Of a stretch of DNA of 64,000 nt, positions 7,820-16,416 are shown piece by piece. The notes under the pieces were generated by a model. The model did no database searches. It had not been told where the DNA came from and saw only the letters and a list, made by a program, of their open reading frames with translations. Source of the DNA: DSXF01 sp964387495. GTDB taxonomy: Bacteria; Chloroflexota; Anaerolineae; Anaerolineales; Villigracilaceae. The first letter of the stretch is position 1. Each line of letters begins with the position of its first letter. The stretch covers positions 1 to 64,000 of the forward strand of contig CAYLXB010000005.1 of the NCBI GenBank assembly GCA_964387495.1, in the 5' to 3' direction. Position numbers and translations under genes: made by a program.

Positions 7820-8934
7820 ACGGCCAGCAACAGGTTACAGGCGAATCGATGATCGAAATGCACCGGATCGTGAAAACCTTCAAGAACGCAGCGGGAGAGT
7901 TCACCGTGCTGAAGGGCATTGATCTGCAGATCGAGCGCGGGGAATTCGCGGCCGTGATCGGAAAGTCCGGCTCGGGCAAGTCCACGCTGCTGAACATGCT
8001 GACCGGGATCGACCACCCGTCCTCCGGCCAGGTGGTGATCGGCGGCACCGACCTGTATGCCATGTCCGAGAGCCAGCGCTCGCTCTGGCGCGGCCGCAAC
8101 CTGGGGATCGTGTTCCAGTTCTTCCAGCTGCTGCCGATGCTGACCCTGCTGGAAAACGTGATGCTGCCCATGGACTATACGAACACGTATGGGGCCGACG
8201 AACGCCCGCGGCGGGCAATGGAACTGCTCGAACTGGTGGGGCTGGAGAATTTCGCCCAGAAACTGCCGCTGGCGGTCTCCACCGGGCAGCAGCAGCAGGC
8301 CGCCATTGCGCGTGCCCTGGCCACCGACCCGTCCCTGATCGCTGCCGACGAACCGACCGGCAACCTGGATTCGCGGGCCGCGGAGGCGGTCATCGACCTC
8401 TTCCAGCAGCTGGCGGCCCAGGGCAAGACGATCGTGATGGTGACCCACGACCCATCCATCACCGAGCGCATGTCGCGCACCATCATCCTTTCGGACGGCG
8501 AAGTGATCGATGAAGCGGTAGCCCACTGCCTGCCGCTGCTGACCCACCGCCAGATGCTGGATGTGACGAAACAGTCAATCAAAAAGGTCTACGACGCGGG
8601 CCAGTCCATCCTACAGGCCGGCCAGCATGTGGATGAGTTCTTCATGATCGGCAAGGGCCAGGTGGAGGTCGTGCTGCAGGGCCGGCAGCGTGAAATCACC
8701 GTCGCCCGGCTGGGGAGGGGTGAATTCTTCGGCGAGATCGAGCTGATGCAGGGCGGAAAATCGGTGGCAAGCGTGCGCGCCGCGCCGGAGGGACGGGTGG
8801 AACTGCTGACCATCCCGCGCGGCGAGTTCCAGCAGCTGCTGCAAAACTCGCCCCTGACCGGGGAGGCCATCGTCCGCATCGTCCGGACCCGGCTGGAAGA
8901 GAACCGCACCGCCGACCGGCGGAGGAGGCGCTGA
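7816..8934 (+). CDS. ABC ATPase fused to a C-terminal cyclic-nucleotide-binding-like domain
   Basis: Residues ~12-235 form a second MacB/LolD-type ATPase: Walker A GKSGSGKST, Walker B LIAADEPTGNLD, switch segment MVTHD. Residues ~250-360 look like a cNMP-binding (CAP_ED) fold, with a GQSILQAGQ-VDEFFMIGKGQVEV stretch and the phosphate-binding-cassette-like segment GEFFGEIELMQGG. The ABC signature is VSTGQQQQAAIARA instead of SGGQQQR, so two normally conserved positions differ and this half may hydrolyse ATP poorly. The fusion suggests that the exporter is gated or tuned by a small ligand, possibly a cyclic nucleotide. The canonical Arg of the binding cassette is not clearly present, so ligand identity is open. 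The gene overlaps both neighbours. Confidence 0.85.
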   Translation: MNGQQQVTGESMIEMHRIVKTFKNAAGEFTVLKGIDLQIERGEFAAVIGKSGSGKSTLLNMLTGIDHPSSGQVVIGGTDLYAMSESQRSLWRGRNLGIVFQFFQLLPMLTLLENVMLPMDYTNTYGADERPRRAMELLELVGLENFAQKLPLAVSTGQQQQAAIARALATDPSLIAADEPTGNLDSRAAEAVIDLFQQLAAQGKTIVMVTHDPSITERMSRTIILSDGEVIDEAVAHCLPLLTHRQMLDVTKQSIKKVYDAGQSILQAGQHVDEFFMIGKGQVEVVLQGRQREITVARLGRGEFFGEIELMQGGKSVASVRAAPEGRVELLTIPRGEFQQLLQNSPLTGEAIVRIVRTRLEENRTADRRRRR

Positions 8935-11348
8935 TGCGGCCGCGCTGGCGCAAGACTTTCCTGGACCTTGTAGACAACAAACTGCGCACCCTGCTGGTGG
9001 TGTTTTCGATCGCGGTGGGTGTGTTTGCGGTGGGCGTGATTGCCGGCACCTATGTCATCATCTCCAATGACATGAGCGCCAGTTACGCGGCCAACCAGCC
9101 GGCCAACGTGCAGATCCGCACGGACGACTTCGACGAAGACCTGCTGACCACCATCCGCCGCAACCGGGCCGTGGCCGAAGCGGAAGCGCGCCGGGTGGTC
9201 AACATGCGGGTGCGCACCCCGGGCAGTTCCAAGTGGGTCACCCTGGATGTGATCGCCATCGAAGACTTCGAAGAAAACAAGATCAACCTGCTCACCCCGA
9301 AGGAAGGCAGGGCCAAGCCGGACAAACACGAGATCATCCTGGAGCGCGAGGCATCGAAGGACCTGGATGTACAGACCGGGGGCGAAGTGGAGTTCCAGCT
9401 GGCCGATGGCACGCGCAAGCGGATGAAAGTAGCCGGCTTTGTGGTCGACCCCACCACAGGCGCGGGCGATTTCCTCTCGCCGCCCTTCGGCTACATCAAC
9501 ATGGACGACCTGCAGTACCTGGGCGAGGCGGAGCAGTACAACCGCATCTATGCCACCGTGAAAGAAGGGCAGGATGACGAGGCCCACATCCGCCAGGTGA
9601 CCGCCGACCTGAAGGACAAGATCGAGCGGGCAGGCTACCATGCGGGCCGGACCACCTCCAACAAGACGCACGAACACCCCCTGGCATCGATTGTGAACGC
9701 CATCCTGGGCATCCTGATGGCCCTGGGCGTGTTGATCGTGTTCCTGAGCAGTTCCCTGATCGCCAACACCCTGAGTGCGCTGCTCAACCAGCACCTGCGC
9801 CACATCGGAGTGATGAAGCTGGTCGGGGCGCGGCGCAACCAGGTCTTCAGCATGTACATCGTGCTCATCCTGACCTTCGGGGGGCTGGCGCTCCTGATCG
9901 CGGTGCCGCTCGGCGGGCAGGGGGCCTATGCCCTATCCAGCCTGATCGCCGACCTGATGAGTTTCAACCTGCAGGGCTACCGGATCGTGCCGGCTGCCTT
10001 CGTCATCCAAGCGCTGGTCGGCCTGCTTGTGCCGCTGGCGGCAGGAGCCGGGCCGGTGTTGAACGGAACGCGCACCAGTGTGCTGAAGGCCATCAGCGGC
10101 GAGGCCGGCCGGGGAGGGACCAGCAGCCGGGAAACACGCCTGGAAAGGTTCCAGGTGCGGGTCACAAACGGCCTCAACCGGCGCGGCATTCACGTCCCGC
10201 GGCCGCTGCTGATCTCCCTGCGCAACACCTTCCGCCGCCGGCGGCGCCTGATGCTGACCCTGTTCACCCTGACCATGGGCGGAGCGATCTTCATCTCTGT
10301 GTTCAATGTGCGCGTCGGCCTGCACGAATACATCGGGGCGGTGGGCAAGTATTTCCTGGCGGATGTGACCCTGGATTTCGACGAGGCTTACCGCCTGCGG
10401 GAGATCGAGCAGTATGCCCGCCAGGTGCCGGGGGTGCTGGACGTGGAAGGCTGGGCTTACTCCAGCGCCGAAGCGCTCTACCCGGATGGCAGCACGGCGG
10501 ACAACCTGACCATCCTGGCGCCGCCTGCGGCAAGCCCCATGGTGGAGCCGATCGTGGTCGCCGGCCGCTGGATCCGCCCGGACGACAAGCGCGCCATGGT
10601 CGTCACGGAGGGCATCCTGGAACTCTACCCGGGCCTGGAGCCGGGCGGCAGCCTGCGCCTGAAGATCGACGGCCAGGAGGAAACCTGGAAGGTGGTCGGG
10701 CTGTTCAAGTTCATCGACCAGGAAGGCTTCATTGCTTATGCGCCCTACGAGTACATCTCGCGCATGAACAACCAGGCCAACCGGGCCTACTCATACCGCA
10801 TCGTCACAGAAGAGCATGAGCGCCCCTACCAGACCGCGATGAGCGAAACCCTGGACCAATATTTCAGGGACGCGGGCTTCAAAGTCCGCGAGGCCAAACC
10901 GGGCCTGTCCTCGCTGGACAAGGCATCGGAAAGCCTGGACATCCTGGTGGTCTTCCTGTTGATCATGGCCCTGCTGACCGCCACCGTCGGCTCAATGGGA
11001 TTGACCGGGACCATGGGCATGAATGTGCTGGAACGCACGCGCGAGATCGGCATCATGCGGGCGGTGGGTGCCGTGGACCGGGCCATCATCAACATGGTGA
11101 TGATCGAAGGCATGGTCATCGGCTCGATTGCCTGGGTGCTGGCCGTTGTCGTCTCCTTCCCCATCACCTACCTGCTCTCGACCATCATCAGCGTAGCCAT
11201 CTTCCAGACGCCCATCGACCTGGTCTTCACCCCCATGGGCTACTTCATCTGGCTGGTGCTGGTACTGGTGCTTTCGGCTGTGGCGAGCATCCTGCCCGGC
11301 CGCAACGCTGCCCGCCTGACCATCCGGGAAGTGCTGGCATACGAATAA
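8934..11348 (+). CDS. Large FtsX/MacB-type ABC permease with two permease units
   Basis: An 804-residue permease. An N-terminal hydrophobic segment (~20-40) is followed by an extracytoplasmic MacB_PCD-like domain (~45-240), then a group of three membrane segments (~255-380) typical of FtsX. A second set follows: one segment near 440, another large extracytoplasmic region (~465-670), and three C-terminal segments (~675-800), with the FtsX-like MNVLERTREIGIMRAVGA stretch between. It thus carries two permease units in one chain, matching the two ATPases upstream. MacB-like systems transmit force to extracytoplasmic substrates, for lipoprotein release, peptide or drug export. It overlaps the upstream ATPase by one base. 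Confidence 0.9.
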   Translation: MRPRWRKTFLDLVDNKLRTLLVVFSIAVGVFAVGVIAGTYVIISNDMSASYAANQPANVQIRTDDFDEDLLTTIRRNRAVAEAEARRVVNMRVRTPGSSKWVTLDVIAIEDFEENKINLLTPKEGRAKPDKHEIILEREASKDLDVQTGGEVEFQLADGTRKRMKVAGFVVDPTTGAGDFLSPPFGYINMDDLQYLGEAEQYNRIYATVKEGQDDEAHIRQVTADLKDKIERAGYHAGRTTSNKTHEHPLASIVNAILGILMALGVLIVFLSSSLIANTLSALLNQHLRHIGVMKLVGARRNQVFSMYIVLILTFGGLALLIAVPLGGQGAYALSSLIADLMSFNLQGYRIVPAAFVIQALVGLLVPLAAGAGPVLNGTRTSVLKAISGEAGRGGTSSRETRLERFQVRVTNGLNRRGIHVPRPLLISLRNTFRRRRRLMLTLFTLTMGGAIFISVFNVRVGLHEYIGAVGKYFLADVTLDFDEAYRLREIEQYARQVPGVLDVEGWAYSSAEALYPDGSTADNLTILAPPAASPMVEPIVVAGRWIRPDDKRAMVVTEGILELYPGLEPGGSLRLKIDGQEETWKVVGLFKFIDQEGFIAYAPYEYISRMNNQANRAYSYRIVTEEHERPYQTAMSETLDQYFRDAGFKVREAKPGLSSLDKASESLDILVVFLLIMALLTATVGSMGLTGTMGMNVLERTREIGIMRAVGAVDRAIINMVMIEGMVIGSIAWVLAVVVSFPITYLLSTIISVAIFQTPIDLVFTPMGYFIWLVLVLVLSAVASILPGRNAARLTIREVLAYE

Positions 11349-11425
11349 ATCCCGGGTGCCCGTTTCTTTGATCCTGATTTGGGAGATACGGCACTTTTAG
11401 ACTACACGCAGTTTGTGAGGTAAAT

Positions 11426-12580
11426 ATGAAACAAAAACTGATCACCCTGGTATCCCTCCTTGTGCTTCTCTCCAGCCTGCTGGCCGCCTGCGGCGCCGAA
11501 CAGGCCACCCCCGAACCGGCACCTGCCCTGGACGCGGACGCAGTGGTGGCGGAGGGACACATCCAGCCCCTGCAGGATATCACGCTCTATTTCGCGGTCA
11601 GCGGCCGCGTGGATGAGGTCCTGGTCGAGGAAGGCGAGACGGTCAAAAAAGATGCCGTGCTCATCCGCCTGGGCGACCGTGAGCAGGCGGAGGCGGCCCT
11701 GGCCACTGCCAACCAGGAACTCGTCGTGGCCCAGCAGGAGTTCGATGATTTCATGCGCAACACCGACTCCAACCGCGCCGGTGCCTGGGAAAAATACATG
11801 CAGGCCCAGGTCACGCGCGGCGAGGCGGAAAAGGACTGGGAAGACCTGAATGTGGATGACATCGAAGACCGCATCGAGGATGCCAAAGCGGATGTCAGCG
11901 ACGCCAAGGAAGACCTGGATGACGCCCAGGAAGACTACGACAAGTACAAAGACCTGGCGGAAGACAACACCGACCGGGAGAACGCCAAGGACGACCTGGA
12001 GCGGGCCCAGGAGGATTACAACCAGGCCGTGCGCGACCTAGAAGAACTGGTCCGTGACCGCGACGATGTCAGGGCCAAGCTGGATGCCGCGATTGCCGCT
12101 GAGGCGGAAGCCAAACGCAAGTACGAACTGACCAAAGACGGCCCGGATGCGGAGGTGCTGGCCCTGCGCGAGGCGCGTCTGAACAATGCCAAAGCCCATG
12201 TGGCCTCAGCCCAGAACTCCCTGGACAGTTATGACCTGAAAGCCCCCTTCGACGGCGTGGTTACGGATGTGGATGTGACCCCCGGCGAGCGGATCGGCCC
12301 GGAGAAATGGGTCGTGAAGATGGCCGATTTCAGCGCCTGGACCATCGAGACCAGCGACCTGACCGAACTGGAGGTGGTCAAGGTCTACGAAGGCCAGCGG
12401 GTGGAGATCGTGCCCGACGCCCTGCCCGACCTGACCCTGGACGGGAGCGTGGAAAGCGTAGCCCAGTCCTTCACATCGCAGAGCGGCGACATCCTGTATA
12501 AAGTGAAAATCCGCCTGGATGACGAGGACAAGCGCCTGCGCTGGGGCATGACCGTCGAAGTGACGTTCATCGTCGAGTAA
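11426..12580 (+). CDS. Membrane-fusion (HlyD/RND-type adaptor) lipoprotein
   Basis: A 384-residue adaptor with a lipoprotein signal peptide; the lipobox LLAAC places the lipidated Cys at residue 22. Biotinyl-lipoyl-like halves lie at ~40-75 and ~265-290 (KAPFDGVVTDVDV) and bracket a long acidic coiled-coil hairpin (~80-250), very rich in Asp, Glu and Lys. A beta-barrel domain follows. It is probably the extracytoplasmic partner of the two-ATPase MacB-like exporter just upstream (gap 77 bp). No outer-membrane channel gene is present, in line with a monoderm-like envelope. A strong hairpin follows the stop. Confidence 0.88.
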   Translation: MKQKLITLVSLLVLLSSLLAACGAEQATPEPAPALDADAVVAEGHIQPLQDITLYFAVSGRVDEVLVEEGETVKKDAVLIRLGDREQAEAALATANQELVVAQQEFDDFMRNTDSNRAGAWEKYMQAQVTRGEAEKDWEDLNVDDIEDRIEDAKADVSDAKEDLDDAQEDYDKYKDLAEDNTDRENAKDDLERAQEDYNQAVRDLEELVRDRDDVRAKLDAAIAAEAEAKRKYELTKDGPDAEVLALREARLNNAKAHVASAQNSLDSYDLKAPFDGVVTDVDVTPGERIGPEKWVVKMADFSAWTIETSDLTELEVVKVYEGQRVEIVPDALPDLTLDGSVESVAQSFTSQSGDILYKVKIRLDDEDKRLRWGMTVEVTFIVE

Positions 12581-12612
12581 AGACGGAAAAAGAGCCAGAC
12601 AGGGAACACCAA

Positions 12613-12650
12613 AACCCGGCCCCGGAAATACCCACCTCCGGGGCCGGGTT
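12613..12650 (+). terminator. Terminator hairpin after the ABC exporter operon
   Basis: A perfect 14-bp stem, AACCCGGCCCCGGA (12613-12626) paired with 12637-12650, encloses a 10-base loop. Only a short CATTTG follows on the plus strand, so the T-tract is weak, but the stem is very stable and the position, 33 bases after the stop, fits. Confidence 0.7.
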
Positions 12651-12706
12651 CATTTGACACTGAGTGACTCTAAGCGCACATCCCCCGCGGGTACCCTGCC
12701 AGGATG

Positions 12707-12736
12707 TTGCCAGCCCGCACAGGAGTCGGGTAAAAT
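12707..12736 (+). promoter_or_regulatory. Sigma-70-type promoter
   Basis: TTGCCA (12707-12712) and TAAAAT (12731-12736) are separated by 18 bp, and an AGGAG ribosome site with ATG 12762 follows. It is placed directly after the terminator of the previous operon. Confidence 0.6.
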
Positions 12737-12761
12737 AAACCAACCCCCTCAGGAGAAACCC

Positions 12762-13820
12762 ATGCCCACACCCACCCAATCCCTTGACTCTGAAATCAAC
12801 ACCGCCCGCTCCAAACTGGCCGAACTCCAGAAGAAAGCCCGGCTGGCCGATGTGCGCGATTCCGTGGAAGACATGCAGACCACCGTGGCCGGCCTCAGCC
12901 GGAAAGTCGCCGGCCTGCGCCAGCGCGGCTACGTCTTCGGGAAGGAAATGGAAAGCCAGTCGGCCGATTTCCTGCGCCAGTGGCAAGCCATGCACCCCTC
13001 CATCCAGAGGCAGATCGAGCAACAGTCCAACCAACTGCAGGCCCAGATCCTGCCGCTCGAAACCCGATTCCGCCAGCTCTCAACGCTCTCCCGCAACCCC
13101 ACCCGGGCCCGCCCTCTGCTCGTCTCGGTCAGGACAGACTTCTCGACCCTGGAAAGTAAAGCCTCGACCGCCGAGCGCACCGTGCGCGGCATGTACGATA
13201 AACTCCAGAGCCAGGTCAGCCAGCTTACCAGCCGCATGCATGAAATCGAGTGGACCTTCGAGCAGCTGTCCGAAGCCACCTTTACCCTGCTGGCCACCGA
13301 GGCGGCCATCCTGGCCGTGAAGGCCGTCTGGAGCCCGAGGGGTGAAGAACAGAAGGACGACCCGGAAGGCGTGCTCTACCTGACCGACCAGCGCCTGATC
13401 TTCGAACAGAAGGAAGAGGTGGCCACCAAGAAGGTGTTGTTCATCACCACCGAGAAGGAAAAGGTGCAGAAAGTGCACTGGGAGGCGCCTGTGGCGCTGG
13501 CCGAGCGCGTCAGCACCAGCCGGGAGGGCATGCTCAAGAACGAGGACCACATCCAGATCCATTTCGCCGGCGGCGCGCCGCTGCAGGCGGCCCACCTGCA
13601 CATCTGGCAATCCTGCGACAAATGGCAGGGCCTGATCCAGCGCGCCAGGACGAAAGACTTCGACCAGGAGCGGAGCGTGCCGGTCGACCAGAGCGCAGTC
13701 GACAAAATCAAGGCCGCCCCGGCCCAGTGCCCGGCCTGCGGCGCCAACCTCAACCAGACCATCCTGCGCGGCCAAGACAGTCTCAAGTGCGAGTATTGCG
13801 GCTTTTTGATCCGGTTGTAG
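12762..13820 (+). CDS. Coiled-coil protein with PH/GRAM-like domain and C-terminal zinc ribbon
   Basis: A 352-residue protein with no named family that I can assign. Residues ~5-185 are long helices likely to form coiled coils. Residues ~215-305 contain a bacterial PH/GRAM-like pattern (EGVLYLTDQRLIFEQ, then VHWEAPVALAERV). The C-terminus has two CxxC pairs (CPACG and CEYCG), a zinc ribbon. ATG 12762 is chosen over the longer frame because of the AGGAG nine bases upstream and a promoter just before it. No signal peptide is seen, so it is probably cytosolic or peripheral to the membrane. Function unknown; a scaffold or membrane-stress role would fit PH-like proteins, but this is speculation. 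Confidence 0.8.
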   Translation: MPTPTQSLDSEINTARSKLAELQKKARLADVRDSVEDMQTTVAGLSRKVAGLRQRGYVFGKEMESQSADFLRQWQAMHPSIQRQIEQQSNQLQAQILPLETRFRQLSTLSRNPTRARPLLVSVRTDFSTLESKASTAERTVRGMYDKLQSQVSQLTSRMHEIEWTFEQLSEATFTLLATEAAILAVKAVWSPRGEEQKDDPEGVLYLTDQRLIFEQKEEVATKKVLFITTEKEKVQKVHWEAPVALAERVSTSREGMLKNEDHIQIHFAGGAPLQAAHLHIWQSCDKWQGLIQRARTKDFDQERSVPVDQSAVDKIKAAPAQCPACGANLNQTILRGQDSLKCEYCGFLIRL

Positions 13821-13834
13821 GGAAGAGCGTACCC

Positions 13835-14335
13835 ATGCTAGCTGGCTCCGGAAAGAGACGAAACCGAATCCTGCCAGGGCTGCTGGGGGTTGTGCTGGGG
13901 GTTCTGCTGCTGTGCCCTGCGGCGTCCTGGGGATATACCACTGCCCAGCTTGCCGCCGCCCGCTCCAAGGGGGTTTATGCCAGCGCAGAGGCGGGCATGC
14001 GAGCCATGATCGAAGCGCATTACCGCGGCATCCAGGAGGTGAAGATCCTGTATGCCGGGCCAAACTCGTTCGACGGCAGCCAGCCGCACGTCTGGTACGT
14101 GATCGCCGAAGTGCGCGCTGGCCAGCGGGCGGACGGTTCACCCCCCGGGAAGAACGGCTGTGATGCGCCGGGGCTGTTCTTCCTGCAGGCCAGGGATGGA
14201 TGGGTGTTCATGCCGGAGGGTGCATTTCCGGGTTTCGTCGGGTTCTGGATGCGGAAGTTCGGCCTGGCCGGGCCGGGACAGTCCTTCCCATCCACAAATT
14301 GGGCCAAGTCGCAGCCGGCCAGGTTCTGCCAGTAA
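13835..14335 (+). CDS. Small exported protein of unknown function
   Basis: A 166-residue protein with an N-terminal signal peptide: basic MLAGSGKRRNR, a hydrophobic core, and likely cleavage after the SWG region near residue 34. The mature part carries a WYVIAEV segment and a C-terminal region rich in aromatic residues and glycine, without a family I recognise. It starts 14 bases after the preceding zinc-ribbon gene and ends 13 bases before the next one, so the three probably form one transcript. Only two cysteines are seen in the mature region. Confidence 0.75.
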   Translation: MLAGSGKRRNRILPGLLGVVLGVLLLCPAASWGYTTAQLAAARSKGVYASAEAGMRAMIEAHYRGIQEVKILYAGPNSFDGSQPHVWYVIAEVRAGQRADGSPPGKNGCDAPGLFFLQARDGWVFMPEGAFPGFVGFWMRKFGLAGPGQSFPSTNWAKSQPARFCQ

Positions 14336-14348
14336 CCAGGAGGTCGCC

Positions 14349-14963
14349 ATGAAGAGAGTCCAAAAAATCTTTATCCTGTCGGGGATCATTTCAGTGGCCG
14401 CATTGGGTGTGGGTGTCTATTTCATGTTCTGGGGTCCCGACGCGGTACAAATTTCCGGCCGCAGCCTGTCGGAGTTGTGGGAAAGCGGGGAAATTGCCCC
14501 GTTTATCATCGTTCCCCTGGTGCTCATCATCACCGCGGTGAGCATGATCCCGTTCCTGCGGATCATCTTTCCGGCCGAGATCAAGGATGGCGTGACGACC
14601 CAGGCCAGGGTGCTCAAGGTCTGGGATACGGGGGTCACGGTCAATGACAACCCGCAGGTGGGCCTGCTGCTGGAGTACTCCCCGGTGGGCAGCGGCCCGA
14701 TCCAGGTGGAGTCCAAGACCCTCGTCTCGCGCCTCAACAGCGGGCTGGTGCAGGCCGGCGCGACGGCCGAGATCAAGTATGATCCGCAGAAGCCGCAGCG
14801 CCTGCAGGTGCTGAGCCTGAACGTCGAAAGCCCCGGCACCGAGAGCGCGCCAGCTGCGGATACGGTCGCCCGCATGGAGCAGCTCAACACCCTGCGCGAG
14901 AAGGGCCTGATCAGCGAAGAGGAATACCGCCGGAAGCGGGAAGATATTTTGAGATCACTCTAG
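14349..14963 (+). CDS. Membrane protein with C-terminal SHOCT domain
   Basis: A 204-residue protein with two membrane segments (~8-27 and ~51-74), a following beta-rich domain of DUF3592 type (~80-160), and a C-terminal SHOCT-like helix pair (MEQLNTLREKGLISEEEYRRKREDIL pattern, ~175-204), a short oligomerisation module. A GGAGG-like site (AGGAGGTCG) precedes ATG 14349. The stop overlaps the stop of the convergent minus-strand gene by three bases, so the two genes share their terminal bases and no terminator lies between them. Probable third member of the 12762-14963 operon. Function unknown. Confidence 0.78.
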   Translation: MKRVQKIFILSGIISVAALGVGVYFMFWGPDAVQISGRSLSELWESGEIAPFIIVPLVLIITAVSMIPFLRIIFPAEIKDGVTTQARVLKVWDTGVTVNDNPQVGLLLEYSPVGSGPIQVESKTLVSRLNSGLVQAGATAEIKYDPQKPQRLQVLSLNVESPGTESAPAADTVARMEQLNTLREKGLISEEEYRRKREDILRSL

Positions 14964-15754
14964 TCCGGGTTCCGGGCAGAGGGGGAAGCTGGGTGGGGTT
15001 TTTCCTTTAACAAGCCGGCTGGCACCACGAGCCGGCCTTCTTTTCCGTCCCCCAGCAGGGTTACCTCGTCCGGGCGTTCGGCCGCCAGCCAGGCGGTGAA
15101 AGCCGCTGCGAGCGCATCCAGATGCGCGGGGTGGTAAATCTTGTCCAGCGGCAGCAGACCTAGCAGGAGTTTACGACGGGTGATTTCTTCGAAGAAGTCC
15201 ATCGGGTCCAGCAGGCCCAGGCCCTCTTCGTGGAGCAGAAGCTGGCGCTGGATGCGGCCTTCCAGGGAATGGCGCGCCAGGGGGGCATGGCCCAGCAAGG
15301 CAGTAAAGACCGCCTGCGGGTTCGTTTCCAGCACCTGCCGTTCGGCATTTTCAGCCGGATAAGGTTTGCACCCCAGTTTGCCCAAACCTTTGTGGAAAGC
15401 ATAGCCGCGCTGCATCCAGGCCGGGGCGGCATCCACAAGCCGCGGCACCGCGGGAGCAGGCACCTGCAGGCTGCGCAGGAGATAATCCGCCAGGCGCAGG
15501 TCGGCCAGGTGCGCCAGCCGCGCCGGGATGTCCATCCGCGCCCGAAAATCCGGGCGCGCCAGCAAGCCGAGATTGGGCCGCGCGGGGGCATTGACGGCCA
15601 CAACCAGTGCGGGTTGGGTCTCGATATAAGCCAGCAGATCCTCGACCGGCGCGCCTGCAGCCTGCACGGGCCGGCGCTCATGGTCGAGCACAGCATAGAC
15701 CGGTTTGCGGCCGGTCAGATCGATTCCGAGATAAAGCGGCTTTGCAGAAATCAT
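14960..15754 (-). CDS. DUF429 family protein
   Basis: A 264-residue protein of DUF429 type, with an RNase H-like N-terminal start (YLGIDLTGRKPVYAVLD) and the family-like segments VVAVNAPA and KPYPAENAERQVLETNPQAVFTALLG. Such proteins are predicted nucleases or nucleotide-binding factors, with no firm function. ATG 15754 gives a natural start just before the DUF429 core; the longer open frame adds 50 unrelated residues. It diverges from the TlpA-like gene at 15832 and converges with the SHOCT gene. No signal peptide; cytosolic. Confidence 0.75.
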   Translation of the reverse strand: MISAKPLYLGIDLTGRKPVYAVLDHERRPVQAAGAPVEDLLAYIETQPALVVAVNAPARPNLGLLARPDFRARMDIPARLAHLADLRLADYLLRSLQVPAPAVPRLVDAAPAWMQRGYAFHKGLGKLGCKPYPAENAERQVLETNPQAVFTALLGHAPLARHSLEGRIQRQLLLHEEGLGLLDPMDFFEEITRRKLLLGLLPLDKIYHPAHLDALAAAFTAWLAAERPDEVTLLGDGKEGRLVVPAGLLKEKPHPASPSARNPD

Positions 15755-15777
15755 AGTATCATTGGCCCTGAACAAAC

Positions 15778-15806
15778 TTGGAAACGTGCCAAAAAGTTTG
15801 GATACT
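15778..15806 (+). promoter_or_regulatory. Probable promoter for the TlpA-like gene
   Basis: TTGGAA (15778-15783) and GATACT (15801-15806) are separated by exactly 17 bp, 26 bases upstream of ATG 15832. It lies within the 77-bp divergent region shared with the DUF429 gene. Confidence 0.5.
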
Positions 15807-15831
15807 TCAGTGTAGCGCAAAAAGAGCAGAT

Positions 15832-16416
15832 ATGCAACCACACCGACGCCGGTGGATCTATTTCGACATTCTACTGCTTCTCGCAGGCCTGGCCTGGATC
15901 GCACTCAGCGCGGATCCAGCCGGTACTGCCGCGGCGGTACAAGCAACCGCCCCGCAGGCCGGTTTTCTGGCCCCGGACTTCACATTGCAGACCCTGGAAG
16001 GCGGCAGCGCGACGGTGATCCCCACCTCTGAAGGCAGCAACCTGCTNNNNNNNNNNGGCCGGGTCGTACTGGTCAATTTCTGGGCCTCCTGGTGCCCGCC
16101 CTGCCAGGCCGAAATGCCCGCCATGCAGCGCCTGCACGAAGAATATGAAGCCAGAGGCCTGACCGTGCTGGCCGTCAATGCCACCTACCAGGACCAGCAG
16201 GCAGAAGCCGCCCGGTTCATTGCAGGGAGCAAGCTGACCTTCACCGTCCCGCTCGACCGCGACGGAGAAACAGCCCGCCGGTACAACGTCCGCGCCCTGC
16301 CCAGTTCTTATTTTATCGGGCGGGATGGGGTCATCCGTGAAGTCGTGCTGGGGGGGCCCATGTCCGAAGCCCTCCTGCGCACCCGCGTTGAGAGGCTGTT
16401 GGAGGAAATGCCCTGA
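15832..16416 (+). CDS. TlpA/ResA-like membrane-anchored thiol-disulfide oxidoreductase (assembly gap inside)
   Basis: About 194 residues as drawn. An N-terminal signal anchor (~9-27) is followed by a thioredoxin-like domain with the active site WASWCPPC, then LPSSYFIGRDG with the cis-Pro. These proteins reduce or oxidise cysteines outside the membrane, for example in cytochrome c maturation. Ten N (16047-16056) interrupt the gene just before GRVVLVNFWASW. The frame happens to resume correctly, but the true gap length is unknown, so some residues are missing. ATG 15832 is chosen; the frame further upstream is not protein-like. It overlaps the following Lgt-like gene by one base (TGATG), so the two are coupled. 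Confidence 0.85.
   Translation: MQPHRRRWIYFDILLLLAGLAWIALSADPAGTAAAVQATAPQAGFLAPDFTLQTLEGGSATVIPTSEGSNLXXXXGRVVLVNFWASWCPPCQAEMPAMQRLHEEYEARGLTVLAVNATYQDQQAEAARFIAGSKLTFTVPLDRDGETARRYNVRALPSSYFIGRDGVIREVVLGGPMSEALLRTRVERLLEEMP
16047..16056. other. Assembly gap (10 N)
   Basis: A run of ten N inside the TlpA-like gene. It is a scaffolding placeholder of unknown true length, so no biological meaning should be read into it. Confidence 1.
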
